This document shows positions 33,226-41,924 of a stretch of DNA of 64,000 nucleotides, piece by piece (the stretch's first letter is position 1; each line of letters begins with the position of its first letter). The position numbers and the translations under genes are program-made. The notes under the pieces are model-generated. The model was not told the origin of the DNA and made no database searches. It was given only the letters and a program-made list of their open reading frames with translations. Source of the DNA: Neorhizobium huautlense (GTDB taxonomy: Bacteria; Pseudomonadota; Alphaproteobacteria; Rhizobiales; Rhizobiaceae); assembly GCF_002968575.1 (NCBI RefSeq), contig NZ_PVBM01000003.1, positions 62,001 to 126,000 on the forward strand, read 5' to 3'.

Positions 33226-33347
33226 ACCGCAGGCGACCAGAGCGGCAGCCATCCGTGACCAGTTCCTCGTGTTGAAGGAGGAAGAACTCGACGTATCAGG
33301 TCAGGGATCATCTCGCAGTCACTGGTCTTAATGCCACCCATGGGCTT

Positions 33348-34271
33348 CTACTCCTGTCGCGATTCCGCCTGGGGTACAGCGCTTGCGACAATACTGGCGT
33401 CGAGCGATTCATAGCTCGCGAGGTCAATCAGGTCGTATAGTTCGGCCCGTGTCTGCATCCTGGCCACCAAATCTGTCGTGGCGCCATGCTGGGCAAGCTC
33501 CCCGTAGAGGTCCTGCTGCGCCCTGTTGGCGACCCGAAGTGACGATACCGGCCAGATCACCATCTTGTAGCCGAGGTCCTGGAGCGCGCCGGCCGTCATG
33601 GGAGGAGAGCGACCGAACTCCGTCATGTTCGCCAGGAGAGGGACGCCTCCCATGGCGGCTGCGAACTCGGCGAACATGGCTTCGGTGATCAGAGCCTCCG
33701 GGAAGATGGCATCCGCGCCAGCCTTGACGTACAGACGGGCGCGGTCGATTGCCCGTTCTATCCCTTCGTCTGCGACAGCGTCCGTACGTGCCACGATGAC
33801 AAGAGAACGACGAGCCCTCGCTGCGGCGGCAACCTTGGCTGCCATGTCTTCGGGGGTCGCGAGCTTCTTGTCGTTCAGGTGACCGCACTTCTTCGGCAGC
33901 ACCTGATCCTCGATCTGGATCGCGGCAGCACCGACTTCTTCAAGACGCCGTACCGTGTTCATGACATTCAAGACTTCGCCAAAGCCCGTGTCTCCATCGA
34001 CCAGCAATGGAAGACCCGAGGCCCCAACGATCTGCCGGGTGAAGAACAAGACGTCTTCGAGCGTCAGGATTCCGAGATCGGGCAGCCCCATCGAAGCGCT
34101 CATCGCTGCCCCGGACAGGTACAGCGCCTCGAAGCCCGCGGCCTTGGCCTGGAGCGCTGCAAGGCCGTTATGCGCCCCCGGCATCCTGACGATCTCCGGC
34201 TTGCGCAAGAGAAGGCGAAGCCTGTCACCCGCCGGATTTTCGTCATTTGGGTTAGGAAGAAGATAATTCAT
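33348..34271 (-). CDS. isocitrate lyase/PEP mutase-family lyase, methylisocitrate-lyase-like
   Basis: The 307-residue protein is a TIM-barrel of the ICL/PEPM superfamily. VDGDTGFGE (91-99) holds the metal-binding Asp pair and KKCGH (127-131) is the catalytic loop with Cys typical of lyases (PrpB, isocitrate lyase). Reaction by family: cleavage of 2-methylisocitrate to pyruvate and succinate, or a related acid. I chose ATG 34271; the longer frame runs back into the TctA gene. It is the last gene of the tricarboxylate transporter operon, 5 bases behind TctA, so its substrate is likely the imported acid or its product. Confidence 0.82.
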   Translation of the reverse strand: MNYLLPNPNDENPAGDRLRLLLRKPEIVRMPGAHNGLAALQAKAAGFEALYLSGAAMSASMGLPDLGILTLEDVLFFTRQIVGASGLPLLVDGDTGFGEVLNVMNTVRRLEEVGAAAIQIEDQVLPKKCGHLNDKKLATPEDMAAKVAAAARARRSLVIVARTDAVADEGIERAIDRARLYVKAGADAIFPEALITEAMFAEFAAAMGGVPLLANMTEFGRSPPMTAGALQDLGYKMVIWPVSSLRVANRAQQDLYGELAQHGATTDLVARMQTRAELYDLIDLASYESLDASIVASAVPQAESRQE

Positions 34272-34276
34272 TGCGG

Positions 34277-35806
34277 TCAATCCACCTGCAGTGCTGTCTT
34301 GTGCCTCCACTTCGCGAAGCGCGGAAGAAGGAGGGGGATAATGAGGACGGCGGCAGCCATGATCCACAGCGTAATCGAGATCGGGCTCGACCATAGGATG
34401 GCCACATCTCCGGCAGAGAGCGATAGCGCTCGCCTCAGGCTCTGCTCCAGTATCTTACCGAGCACGAGGCCGAGGATGAGCGGTGCCATGGGCACGCCGA
34501 GACGGCGCAGGAGGTAACCGCCGACACCAAGGCCGACCATGAGGACGAGATCGAATGTCGTCGATTTGCCCGAGTAGACCCCGATCGCGCTCACGACGAC
34601 AATGAACGGCACCAGGACCCAAGCCGGGACGGACAGCATCCTGGCGAACACGCCGACAAGCGGGATGTTGATCGCCAAAAGGATGAAGTTGCCAATGAAC
34701 AGCGAGGCGATGAGACCCCAGACCAGATCAGGCTGCGAGCGGAAGAGCGCGGGACCGGGTGTCAGGTTGTAGAGCGTCAGGACGCCCAGCATGATCGCCG
34801 TCGTCCCGGAGCTTGGAATGCCCAGCGTCAGCATCGGGATGAAGTTGGAGTTGGAAGCGCTGTTGTTTGCCGCCTCGACCGAAGCGAGCCCGCGCACATC
34901 TCCCTCTCCGAAACGGCTCCCTTCCGGATCGCTCTTTTCGACAACACGTTTCTCGGTGGTGTAGGCGAGCGCAGAAGCCACGGTCCCACCCGCGCCCGGA
35001 AGAATGCCGACGAAGAACCCGATTATCGAGCCACGCAGCGTCGCCATGTTCGTGAAGCGCATCTCCTGACGGTTGAATAGCGAGCGCCCGAACTGCTCGA
35101 TGCGGACGGCTGCTCCACCATGCTTGGCGTCCAGCATGATCAGCAACTCGCTGATCGCGAAGAGGCCGATCACGACAGTGGCGAACTGAACGCCGTCCAC
35201 CAGATTCGGCGAGCCAAACGTGTAGCGGTAGACACCCGAGTTCGCATCGATGCCGATCGTGGAGATCGCGAGCCCGAGCCCGATCGCGAGCATCGCCTTC
35301 ACGGGCTGGTCCGTGAGAAGGCCCGTAAGACACGCGAAGGCGAAGACCATGAGCGCGACATACTCCACGGGTCCGAATGCCAAGGCCCATTTCGCCAAAA
35401 CCGGGGCCGCAAGGACAATCCCCAAGGTCGCAATGGCCGACCCGACGAACGAGGTCCAGGCGGAAAGGGACAGGGCAATCCCTGCTTTCCCTTGGCGTGC
35501 GAGCGGATAGCCTTCCAGAGCGGTCATCACTGCAGACGCTTCGCCCGGCACGTTCAGCAGGATGGCGCTGATGCGACCGCCGTATTCGGAGCCGATATAG
35601 ATGGCCGCCATCAGGATCAGCGAGCCTTCCGGCGGCAGTCCCAGCGCGAACACGACTGGAACCAGCATGGCAACGGCGTTGATGGGCCCAAGACCCGGTA
35701 AGACACCGACCATCGTCCCGACGACGGCTCCAAGCGCAGCCAGGAGCAGGTTTGTCGGAGCAAGAGCGACTCCGAATCCGTGTAACAGGTAGTTGAACGA
35801 ATCCAT
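34277..35806 (-). CDS. tctA: TctA-family tripartite tricarboxylate transporter, large membrane subunit
   Basis: The 509-residue protein has about 12 membrane helices and the TctA signature region GVLPGLGPINAVAMLVPVVF near the start, with a second copy GILPGAGGTVASALAYTTEK in the middle. The ATG shares one base with the TctB stop (TGATG), and GGAGGGAT lies upstream. It moves citrate-like tricarboxylates into the cell using an ion gradient with TctB and the binding protein TctC. It is followed by the lyase gene after 5 bases. Confidence 0.92.
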   Translation of the reverse strand: MDSFNYLLHGFGVALAPTNLLLAALGAVVGTMVGVLPGLGPINAVAMLVPVVFALGLPPEGSLILMAAIYIGSEYGGRISAILLNVPGEASAVMTALEGYPLARQGKAGIALSLSAWTSFVGSAIATLGIVLAAPVLAKWALAFGPVEYVALMVFAFACLTGLLTDQPVKAMLAIGLGLAISTIGIDANSGVYRYTFGSPNLVDGVQFATVVIGLFAISELLIMLDAKHGGAAVRIEQFGRSLFNRQEMRFTNMATLRGSIIGFFVGILPGAGGTVASALAYTTEKRVVEKSDPEGSRFGEGDVRGLASVEAANNSASNSNFIPMLTLGIPSSGTTAIMLGVLTLYNLTPGPALFRSQPDLVWGLIASLFIGNFILLAINIPLVGVFARMLSVPAWVLVPFIVVVSAIGVYSGKSTTFDLVLMVGLGVGGYLLRRLGVPMAPLILGLVLGKILEQSLRRALSLSAGDVAILWSSPISITLWIMAAAVLIIPLLLPRFAKWRHKTALQVD

Positions 35807-36243
35807 CAGACGATCCCTCCGAATGGACCCACCGGAAGAACGACCTCCAGAACTCGGTCGAAGAGCAGGTAGGAAGAGACCGCGAGCACGACACCCGTTA
35901 CCGCACCCTGCCACCACTTAGCGCCGAAGATCATCGCGATCGGGACCATGAAGATTGTCGTCGCGATTACGAAGCCGAGCGGCTGGAAGAGCAGCGCATA
36001 GCCAACGAGACAGCCACATAAAGCTGCGAGCGCTCCGATAGGCCCCGCTGATTCGGAGGACGGTTCTCCGGGCCTCAGCACCAAGATGACGCCGCACAGC
36101 GCGATCATGCCTGCAGCTATGAGCGGAAACGCTCGGGGCCCAACAGGTTCGTAGGCGAAGGGTGCTTGAAGCGCGTATCCGAACACGAGCATCATTGCTG
36201 CGACCGCGATTGCGGTCGCTCCCAGGAGGCGGTCGGTTTTCAT
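35806..36243 (-). CDS. tctB: TctB-family small membrane subunit
   Basis: The 145-residue protein has four hydrophobic segments, as expected for TctB. It includes FAYEPVGPRAFPLIAAG near residue 30, the family's usual loop. It lies 11 bases behind tctC and overlaps tctA by one base. It works as the small membrane part of the tripartite transporter. Confidence 0.9.
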   Translation of the reverse strand: MKTDRLLGATAIAVAAMMLVFGYALQAPFAYEPVGPRAFPLIAAGMIALCGVILVLRPGEPSSESAGPIGALAALCGCLVGYALLFQPLGFVIATTIFMVPIAMIFGAKWWQGAVTGVVLAVSSYLLFDRVLEVVLPVGPFGGIV

Positions 36244-36254
36244 GATGCGAGGCC

Positions 36255-37250
36255 TTATTTGGTCGTGGCGAGACCGAAGTCAGCGGCGAGCTTCTTGTAT
36301 GACGCCACCTGTTTTTCCACGAACGCCTTCGTCTCCTCGCCCGTCATGGGAAGCGGGAAGAGGTTGCGCTTCTGAAGTTCCGCGGCGTAGTCGGGAGACT
36401 GCATCGTCTTGGCGAAAGCATCAGCCCACCACTTATAGTCCGCGTCGCTGACTTCAGGTCCGACATAGAACCCGCGGACGATGGGCCACTTGATGTCAAA
36501 TCCCTGTTCGGTGGCCGTCGGCACCTGGGACAGCTTGCCTGGGAGCCTCTGCTCCGAGAAGATCGCAAGAAGCCTCAGCGGCGCGCCACCATCGATTGCT
36601 GCCTGGCTGTCACCCACGTCGTTCATGCAGACATGGACGTGTCCGCCCTGAAGTGCGGTTGCGCAATCCCCGCCGCCCTCGAACGCCACAAAGCGCATGG
36701 CTTTGTAGTCGATGCCTGCGGCACGCGCAGCCATCGCGGCCTTCATCCAGTCCTGGCTGCCTATCGTGCCACCGGCTCCGGTGATGACAGACTTCGGGTC
36801 TTTTTTGATGGCAGCCATCAGGTCCGTCAGCGACTTGTATTCGCTGCTGTCCTGGACGACGACAGCGCCGTAGTCGGTGCCGACGCTGGCGACCCAGCGA
36901 ACGTCTTTTTCAGAATATGCCCCGAACTTGCCCTGGGCGAGGTTCAGGAGCGATCCGGCGGAGAATGCCACGACGACATTTGGTTCGGCACGGCGCTGTC
37001 CGACGATCGCGTTGTAGGCAACCGCGCCAATGCCGCCCGGCATGTACGAGACGCGCATCGGGGACTTGATCGCGCCCGACTGCTGAAGCGTCGCCTGGGC
37101 GAGCTTGCAGGTGATGTCGAAACCTCCGCCCGGCTGCGCTGGTGCGATGCATTCTGGGTTCTTCGGCTCTGCTTGCGCGAAAGTCGGAGCAACGGAAACG
37201 GCTGTGATAGAAATGGCGGCGGCGAGCGCGGCGCGAGATGCAATTGTCAT
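36255..37250 (-). CDS. tctC: TctC-family periplasmic tricarboxylate-binding protein
   Basis: The 331-residue protein has a Sec signal peptide (cleavage after FAQA, near residue 27), then the TctC/Bug fold: IAPAQPGGGFD loop for ligand carboxylates, SYMPGGIGAVAYN and the late LPLPMTGEETKAF part. It binds tricarboxylates in the periplasm and gives them to TctAB. It starts 61 bases behind the sensor kinase gene, so the sensor, regulator and transporter form one direction-unit. Confidence 0.92.
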   Translation of the reverse strand: MTIASRAALAAAISITAVSVAPTFAQAEPKNPECIAPAQPGGGFDITCKLAQATLQQSGAIKSPMRVSYMPGGIGAVAYNAIVGQRRAEPNVVVAFSAGSLLNLAQGKFGAYSEKDVRWVASVGTDYGAVVVQDSSEYKSLTDLMAAIKKDPKSVITGAGGTIGSQDWMKAAMAARAAGIDYKAMRFVAFEGGGDCATALQGGHVHVCMNDVGDSQAAIDGGAPLRLLAIFSEQRLPGKLSQVPTATEQGFDIKWPIVRGFYVGPEVSDADYKWWADAFAKTMQSPDYAAELQKRNLFPLPMTGEETKAFVEKQVASYKKLAADFGLATTK

Positions 37251-37311
37251 AGATGATCCTCCAGATGACGAACGCAGACCTCCTATCTGCGAAGCTCGCC
37301 ATATATCCGCC

Positions 37312-38733
37312 TCAAGCTTTCAACTGGCTTTCAGTTGCCAAAGGCAGGCGGAGCGAGACGACAAGGCCTCTGCGGTCCGACCTGTTCCTCACCTGCATCG
37401 ACCCGCCGCTGGCGCGGGCGACGGTTAGCGCGATCGCCAGCCCGAGACCGCTCCCGCTCGTAGCCTTTTGACCGCTGCGAAAGCGCATACCGGCGTAGGC
37501 AAGTTCCTCCTCTTCCATTCCCGGACCTTCGTCCATTACCTCCACGACAGCCGCGGCGTCTTCTCGCCAAAGCGTCACCGTCACGAGGCTGGTTTCAGGG
37601 GCGTATTTGATCGAGTTGTCCAGGATGTTCATCATCGCCTCCTGAAGGAAGCCCTCGTTGGCGCGGACGATCAGCCTCTGACCGGAAGACTCGACGATGC
37701 AGTCCATTTGGCGACTACGTATACGCGGCCACAGCATGCGGACGACTTCTGCGACCGACTCGGCGACGTCGATAGAAGCTTGGGGGTATGTCTCCGTGCC
37801 TTGTGACGTCCGCGCCTTGGCAAGCGCAAGAAGCTGGTTTGTCGTGCGGATTGAGCGATCCAGCACGAGTTTGGACGACTGCAGCGCAGTACGGACCTCA
37901 TCGGGGTTCGACTGGTGCAGCGCGTAGTCGATCTGGGTGCGTAGGATCGTCATCGGCGTCCTGAGTTGATGTGAAGCGTCATCAAGAAATCGCCGCTGTT
38001 GTTGGGCTTGCTCTACGTTTCTGGCCATCAAACGGTTCATCGCCTCGACTGCCGGCCGAACCTCCTTGGGCAGATCAGCGACCTCAAGAGGTTTTAACTC
38101 GTCAGGCTCCCGAGCGTCGATGGCTTCCCGCAGCCTGTTCAGTGGCTTCAGCGCCATGTAGACGCCGACGCCTATCAACGTACCAAGGACCGCAACAACG
38201 AGGACGTCGCGCAGGATGGCGCGCATCATCAACTCGTTCTGGAAGGTGGTGCGCGACAGCTTCGTCTCGGCGACCTGGATCGTGATCTGAGTCCCCTCAG
38301 GTCTAGCAGGATCGAGCGGACGAGAGAGCGCTCCAACCCGGATGACTTCGCCAAAGTAGTCGCCGTCATGGAAACGGAGCTGACCCGGTTCAAGGTTCGG
38401 CGTCTCCGGTAAAAGCACGTCCCCGATCTGCACCAGCCCATCGCTCGTGGAGACGTTGAAGTAGACCTTGCCCTGTGCCGTGAGCTGGAAGAACTCGAAG
38501 AGGTTATAGGGAAGCTCGACCCCGACCCCACCGCTTTCCGTGGAGATGTTGGCGTCGATCGCCCTAACGGCTCCGGCGAGAGACCGGTCGTAGGCGCTGT
38601 TGGCCATCTCCTGGACGGTCGTCGCGCTGAACCAGAGCGTCGACGCCATCGCAAGGACGATTGCCGGAACAATCCACACCCCAAGGGTGACCGCTAGAGG
38701 ACGTCCGGGGTTAGAGGTGCTCGTGGCGCTCAT
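37312..38733 (-). CDS. tctE: TctE-like sensor histidine kinase
   Basis: The 473-residue protein has two membrane helices (residues ~13-33 and ~165-185) around a periplasmic sensor of ~130 residues, then a HAMP-like linker, the dimer box with phospho-His in DDASHQLRTPMTIL, the N box NILDNSIKYAP, the G1 box DEGPGM and the G2 box GSGLGLAIA. The start overlaps the regulator stop by 4 bases. By family and position it senses tricarboxylates and drives expression of the tct genes through TctD. Confidence 0.9.
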   Translation of the reverse strand: MSATSTSNPGRPLAVTLGVWIVPAIVLAMASTLWFSATTVQEMANSAYDRSLAGAVRAIDANISTESGGVGVELPYNLFEFFQLTAQGKVYFNVSTSDGLVQIGDVLLPETPNLEPGQLRFHDGDYFGEVIRVGALSRPLDPARPEGTQITIQVAETKLSRTTFQNELMMRAILRDVLVVAVLGTLIGVGVYMALKPLNRLREAIDAREPDELKPLEVADLPKEVRPAVEAMNRLMARNVEQAQQQRRFLDDASHQLRTPMTILRTQIDYALHQSNPDEVRTALQSSKLVLDRSIRTTNQLLALAKARTSQGTETYPQASIDVAESVAEVVRMLWPRIRSRQMDCIVESSGQRLIVRANEGFLQEAMMNILDNSIKYAPETSLVTVTLWREDAAAVVEVMDEGPGMEEEELAYAGMRFRSGQKATSGSGLGLAIALTVARASGGSMQVRNRSDRRGLVVSLRLPLATESQLKA

Positions 38734-39401
38734 GTCGCGCCCGCTTCAAGCACGTAGCCAAGGCCACGAAGCGTCCTGATTTGGACGGAGTGAGAGAGCT
38801 TTTTCCTAAGACGGTGAGCGATGACCTCGATTGCCTCGAGGTGGATGTCGGCGTCGTAGGAGAACATCCTGTCGACGATCTTCTGCTTCGACATCGGCTC
38901 TCCCGCGTGCTGTAGGAGGATGCGCAGGAGCGAGTGCTCGCGAGGCGAAAGGTCCAGCGGATCGCCGTTCAACGTAAAGCGCTGCTCGGCGGAATAGTAG
39001 GTCAGCTCACCACAGGAGAACGTTCCTGCATTTCGCCCATGGACCCGACGCACCAGCGCCACTAGCCTTGCCTCCAACTCCTCAATCGCGAACGGCTTGG
39101 CCAGGAAGTCGTCCGCACCTTCATGCAGCGTCCCAATCCTTTCGGATAAAGTGTCGCGAGCAGTCAGGACGAGTGCAGGTGTCGTGTCTCCGCGGCTGCG
39201 CATGGCCGAAAGGACTGCGCGTCCGTCCATCTTCGGCAGCCCGAGGTCCAGGATGACCGCGTCGAATTCCTCTTGCCGTAATCGTTGATCCGCCAGTGCG
39301 CCGTCATCAGCCCATTCGATCATGAAGGCATATCGTTGCTTCAGGGCCTTGATCAGCCACTGCGCGAGCTCTGCGTCGTCTTCGACCAAAAGAAGTTTCA
39401 A
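38730..39401 (-). CDS. tctD: TctD-like OmpR-family response regulator
   Basis: The 223-residue protein has a receiver domain with the phospho-acceptor Asp in VILDLGLPKMDG (residue 52), acidic VEDDA at the start and Lys in FLAKPFAIEELEAR, then a winged-helix DNA-binding domain (residues ~125-220, LSPREHSLLRILLQHAG and EVIAHRLRKKL). It is the first gene of the operon and overlaps the kinase gene. It should activate the tctCBA promoter in the 61-base gap or upstream. Confidence 0.92.
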   Translation of the reverse strand: MKLLLVEDDAELAQWLIKALKQRYAFMIEWADDGALADQRLRQEEFDAVILDLGLPKMDGRAVLSAMRSRGDTTPALVLTARDTLSERIGTLHEGADDFLAKPFAIEELEARLVALVRRVHGRNAGTFSCGELTYYSAEQRFTLNGDPLDLSPREHSLLRILLQHAGEPMSKQKIVDRMFSYDADIHLEAIEVIAHRLRKKLSHSVQIRTLRGLGYVLEAGAT

Positions 39402-39586
39402 GCGTCTGGTCCCGGTTTATCACTAATCATCTGTAGCCTGAAAACACGTTTGCTGAAAAATGGAAACCGGAACACCACGAGGAGAGCAAGGTGGCATGAC
39501 CGCAATTGGCGCACCGGGGGATGCCAAGTCGCAGCGACCGATGTCTGCTTTCACGTGCGCGCCGGGACGACTTTTATGACTGAGAT

Positions 39587-39629
39587 GAGGGCGCCTTGCC
39601 GCCCGGCAGCAGGGAATTCGGTCGGTGGT
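39587..39629. repeat. imperfect repeat (with 33182-33225)
   Basis: It shares CTTGCCGCCCGGC and TCGGTCGGTGGT blocks with 33182-33225, in the same orientation, and sits upstream of a methyltransferase gene. Confidence 0.45.
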
Positions 39630-39705
39630 GCTTCTGGATCGCGTTGCTGATAATCACGGGAGCAATTCGCCCGCGATGGCATGAACTGACGAAGTGCGGA
39701 AGTCG

Positions 39706-39748
39706 CAACCGGCTGATGGGCCTCTCGCCTATCGGGCCGGTTGTTTTT
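39706..39748 (+). terminator. terminator-type hairpin with T-run in front of methyltransferase gene
   Basis: CAACCGGC (39706-39713) pairs with GCCGGTTG (39736-39743), with further partial pairing inside, and TTTTT follows at 39744-39748. The ribosome site of the next gene (AGGAGGAGGG) begins only a few bases later. It could end an upstream transcript or serve as an attenuator for the methyltransferase. Confidence 0.6.
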
Positions 39749-39765
39749 GAAGGAGGAGGGCTACG

Positions 39766-40392
39766 ATGAGCACAGACAGGGATACCGTGCGGTCCTATGA
39801 TGCGGTCGCAGCCGAGTATGCTGCCGAGGCGGCGGCGATGCCCGAATGGGTGGCGACTGAGATCGATGTGTTCGTGACCGCGCTGGGTGGCTCGGGAAGA
39901 GTGCTGGAGATCGGAAGCGGGGGCGGGCGAGATGCACTGGCGCTTGAGAAGCGGGGGATTAGCGTCCGGCGCACCGACATTTCGAAGGGTTTCGTCGAAT
40001 TGCTTCGCGCGAGCGGCTACGAGGCCGATCTGTTGGACCCGCTGATCGACGATCTGGCCGACCCGCAGCGTCCCGGCGCGCCGTATGACGGGATCTGGGC
40101 CTGCGCTTGCCTGATTCACGTCGCGCGTGAGGATTTCGGCACGGTGCTTGGACGGCTTGCCGAGGCAACCAGGAGCGGCGGCCGGCTGCACGCATCGGTG
40201 AGAGAGGGCGACGGCGAGGATGTATCCACACACGGCCGCGATGCAGCGATGCGGCACTATGTCGAGACCTACTGGCGAGAGCCTTCCCTGCGATCCGCGA
40301 TCAGGGACGCCGGCTGGATCGTCAGCGATATACGGCGGTGCATGGGAAGGCCGGACGATTGGTGGCTGAGCGTTCAGGCGAGCCGAGCGTAG
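39766..40392 (+). CDS. class I SAM-dependent methyltransferase
   Basis: The 208-residue protein has a Rossmann methyltransferase fold: RVLEIGSGGGRDALAL (motif I), then RRTDIS (motif II) and YDGIWACACLIHV (motif III-like). AGGAGGAGGG lies six bases before the ATG. No membrane segment was seen. The substrate is unknown; the compact form resembles methyltransferases for small molecules. A hairpin with a T-run right ahead of its ribosome site suggests attenuation control. Confidence 0.85.
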   Translation: MSTDRDTVRSYDAVAAEYAAEAAAMPEWVATEIDVFVTALGGSGRVLEIGSGGGRDALALEKRGISVRRTDISKGFVELLRASGYEADLLDPLIDDLADPQRPGAPYDGIWACACLIHVAREDFGTVLGRLAEATRSGGRLHASVREGDGEDVSTHGRDAAMRHYVETYWREPSLRSAIRDAGWIVSDIRRCMGRPDDWWLSVQASRA

Positions 40393-40629
40393 TACACAGA
40401 TCGGCGGGAATGGCGGTCGTGGCGCGACTGAAAATTTTTGGTGGTCGCCCAAATGTCTGCTTCGGGGCGACGGCCAAGATCGCCTCTATGGCAGTTAAGG
40501 CGATTTGGAGACGGCCTCAGGCCCCTGCGGGTGATGAAGCCCACCTTGAGCAGGCATCGCCGGCAGGAACAGTCGTTAGAAGAGGTCGCTAGGGAGGTCG
40601 GTGTACAGAGGCAGGTTTCCCGACTCGCG

Positions 40630-41130
40630 CTACCTTTCAGAGCTGAAAAGCAATTTTTCAAGCTGGTCCAATTGTTCCGGCAATGCGGCCGCACTGCCCT
40701 GCAGTGCATCCTCGAGCGCTTCCGTTGACGGATAGATTTCGCGGAAGGTCTGCAGCGTCGTCCCGCCCTGATCTTCGAAAGTCACGGTCGTGACTGCGCC
40801 CTCAGCCCCTTCATCATTGGTCCAGACAATGCGCTCATTTGTCACGACCTCGAGATACCTGCCGTAGAAGGCCATCGTTCCCGAGCCGCCGGCCCCGAAT
40901 TCCAGCCGATATTTGCCGCCGGTACGGACGTCCATGTCGCACGACACGAGCGAGACACCGGGTGCCGACTTGGGCACCCACCAGCGTTGGAAGCGCACGG
41001 GCTGGCTCCACGCCCTGAACACCGTGCTCGGCGGCGCATTGATTATCCGTGTCACAACGAGTTCGCGGTCTCCTCTACGCTCGACCGACGTGCGGTTTTG
41101 GGCACCATCTATATTATTCATTTGCTCCAT
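40630..41130 (-). CDS. AHSA1/SRPBCC-domain protein
   Basis: The 166-residue protein has the activator-of-Hsp90-like (SRPBCC) fold: RELVVTRIINAPPSTVFRAW, the WW motif RFQRWWVPKSAPG and GGKYRLEFGAGG. I chose ATG 41130 because GAGGAG stands six bases upstream. Members bind hydrophobic ligands or act as stress-related binding proteins; many rhizobial ones lie beside ArsR regulators, but none is present here. Its exact role is unknown. Confidence 0.82.
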   Translation of the reverse strand: MEQMNNIDGAQNRTSVERRGDRELVVTRIINAPPSTVFRAWSQPVRFQRWWVPKSAPGVSLVSCDMDVRTGGKYRLEFGAGGSGTMAFYGRYLEVVTNERIVWTNDEGAEGAVTTVTFEDQGGTTLQTFREIYPSTEALEDALQGSAAALPEQLDQLEKLLFSSER

Positions 41131-41501
41131 CTGGTTTCTCCTCGATCGGCGGACGAGCCTTTTTCTGGCCGCTCGTGATGATGGCGTTCGGCGGAGACGG
41201 AATCCGACACGCCGATGCGAAAAAATCGGCATTGCAAGGCGACGTTCTTCAGGGTTCTATGACTGCCCCAATCAGGATTTCCGAGTCGACGTCATGTCTG
41301 CTTCCGGGCGTCTGGATGCCGTCGAAACCTATCTTGATTGACGTCTGTTTTCGGGAAAATGCCGCGGCAGGCCCTACGACAGATATGGGCGCGCTGAGCG
41401 ACAGAAGCGGAATTCTTCACGGCGCTTTATAACCACATTGCGGATGGTGGCGCCGCTTAGCGAACCGACTACAAGCAGATCGTAAAATAAGGACAGTCAC
41501 G

Positions 41502-41924
41502 ATGACCACAGCGCCGGACGACGGGCCCTTCTTTCATGGCACAATCGCGGATTTGAGCAGGGGCGACTTCCTCACCGCGGGATACCCCTCGAACTATCGT
41601 CCCGAAGTGGTGATGAACCATATCTACTTCACTGCCATGGTGGACGGCGCCGGGCTCGCCGCTGAAATCGCGGCTGAACTCAACGGAGGCGGCGCAGTCC
41701 CGCGTGTGTACATCGTAGAGCCGGCTGGAACATTCGAGGACGACCCGAACGTGACTGACAAGAAATTTCCCGGCAACCCCACGCGGTCGTATCGTAGCAG
41801 CGCACCACTCAAGGTTATCGGCGAAATCACCCAGTGGACGCGATTGACGCCTGAGGCACTACAAATGTGGAGAGAGCGACTAACCTCGCTGCGCCCGGAC
41901 CAACGGGGCGGGATCATCAACTGA
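41502..41924 (+). CDS. arr: rifampin ADP-ribosyltransferase (Arr family)
   Basis: The 140-residue protein matches Arr along its whole length: FFHGTIADLSRGDFL (NAD-binding His), NHIYFTAMVDGAGLAAEIA, VYIVEPAGTFEDDPNVTDKK and FPGNPTRSYRS. Arr transfers ADP-ribose from NAD to a hydroxyl of rifamycins and so gives resistance. Length fits the family (~140). GGACAG stands upstream of ATG. It is a single gene flanked by short intergenic stretches. Chromosomal Arr homologues are common in soil bacteria, so natural rifamycin exposure is the likely reason. Confidence 0.9.
   Translation: MTTAPDDGPFFHGTIADLSRGDFLTAGYPSNYRPEVVMNHIYFTAMVDGAGLAAEIAAELNGGGAVPRVYIVEPAGTFEDDPNVTDKKFPGNPTRSYRSSAPLKVIGEITQWTRLTPEALQMWRERLTSLRPDQRGGIIN

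Larger units (their letters stand above)
32969..33230 (+). pseudogene. NUDIX hydrolase, broken
   Basis: An ATGA overlap with the MFS stop starts a frame reading MSSSQRILAASAVVRDERR, which stops after ~28 residues. Other frames continue with ALFLVQRRSTRQGV, WMLPGGRTDLG and a decayed REU-like box (QEARETAS). So a NUDIX gene of the riboswitch operon was lost by several frameshifts. NUDIX enzymes occur beside thiamine genes, where they may remove damaged or phosphorylated forms. Confidence 0.6.
39402..39765. other. intergenic region with repeat and hairpin
   Basis: No gene is supported here. The region holds a repeat copy at 39587-39629 and a terminator-like hairpin at 39706-39748 just before the methyltransferase ribosome site. 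Confidence 0.5.
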
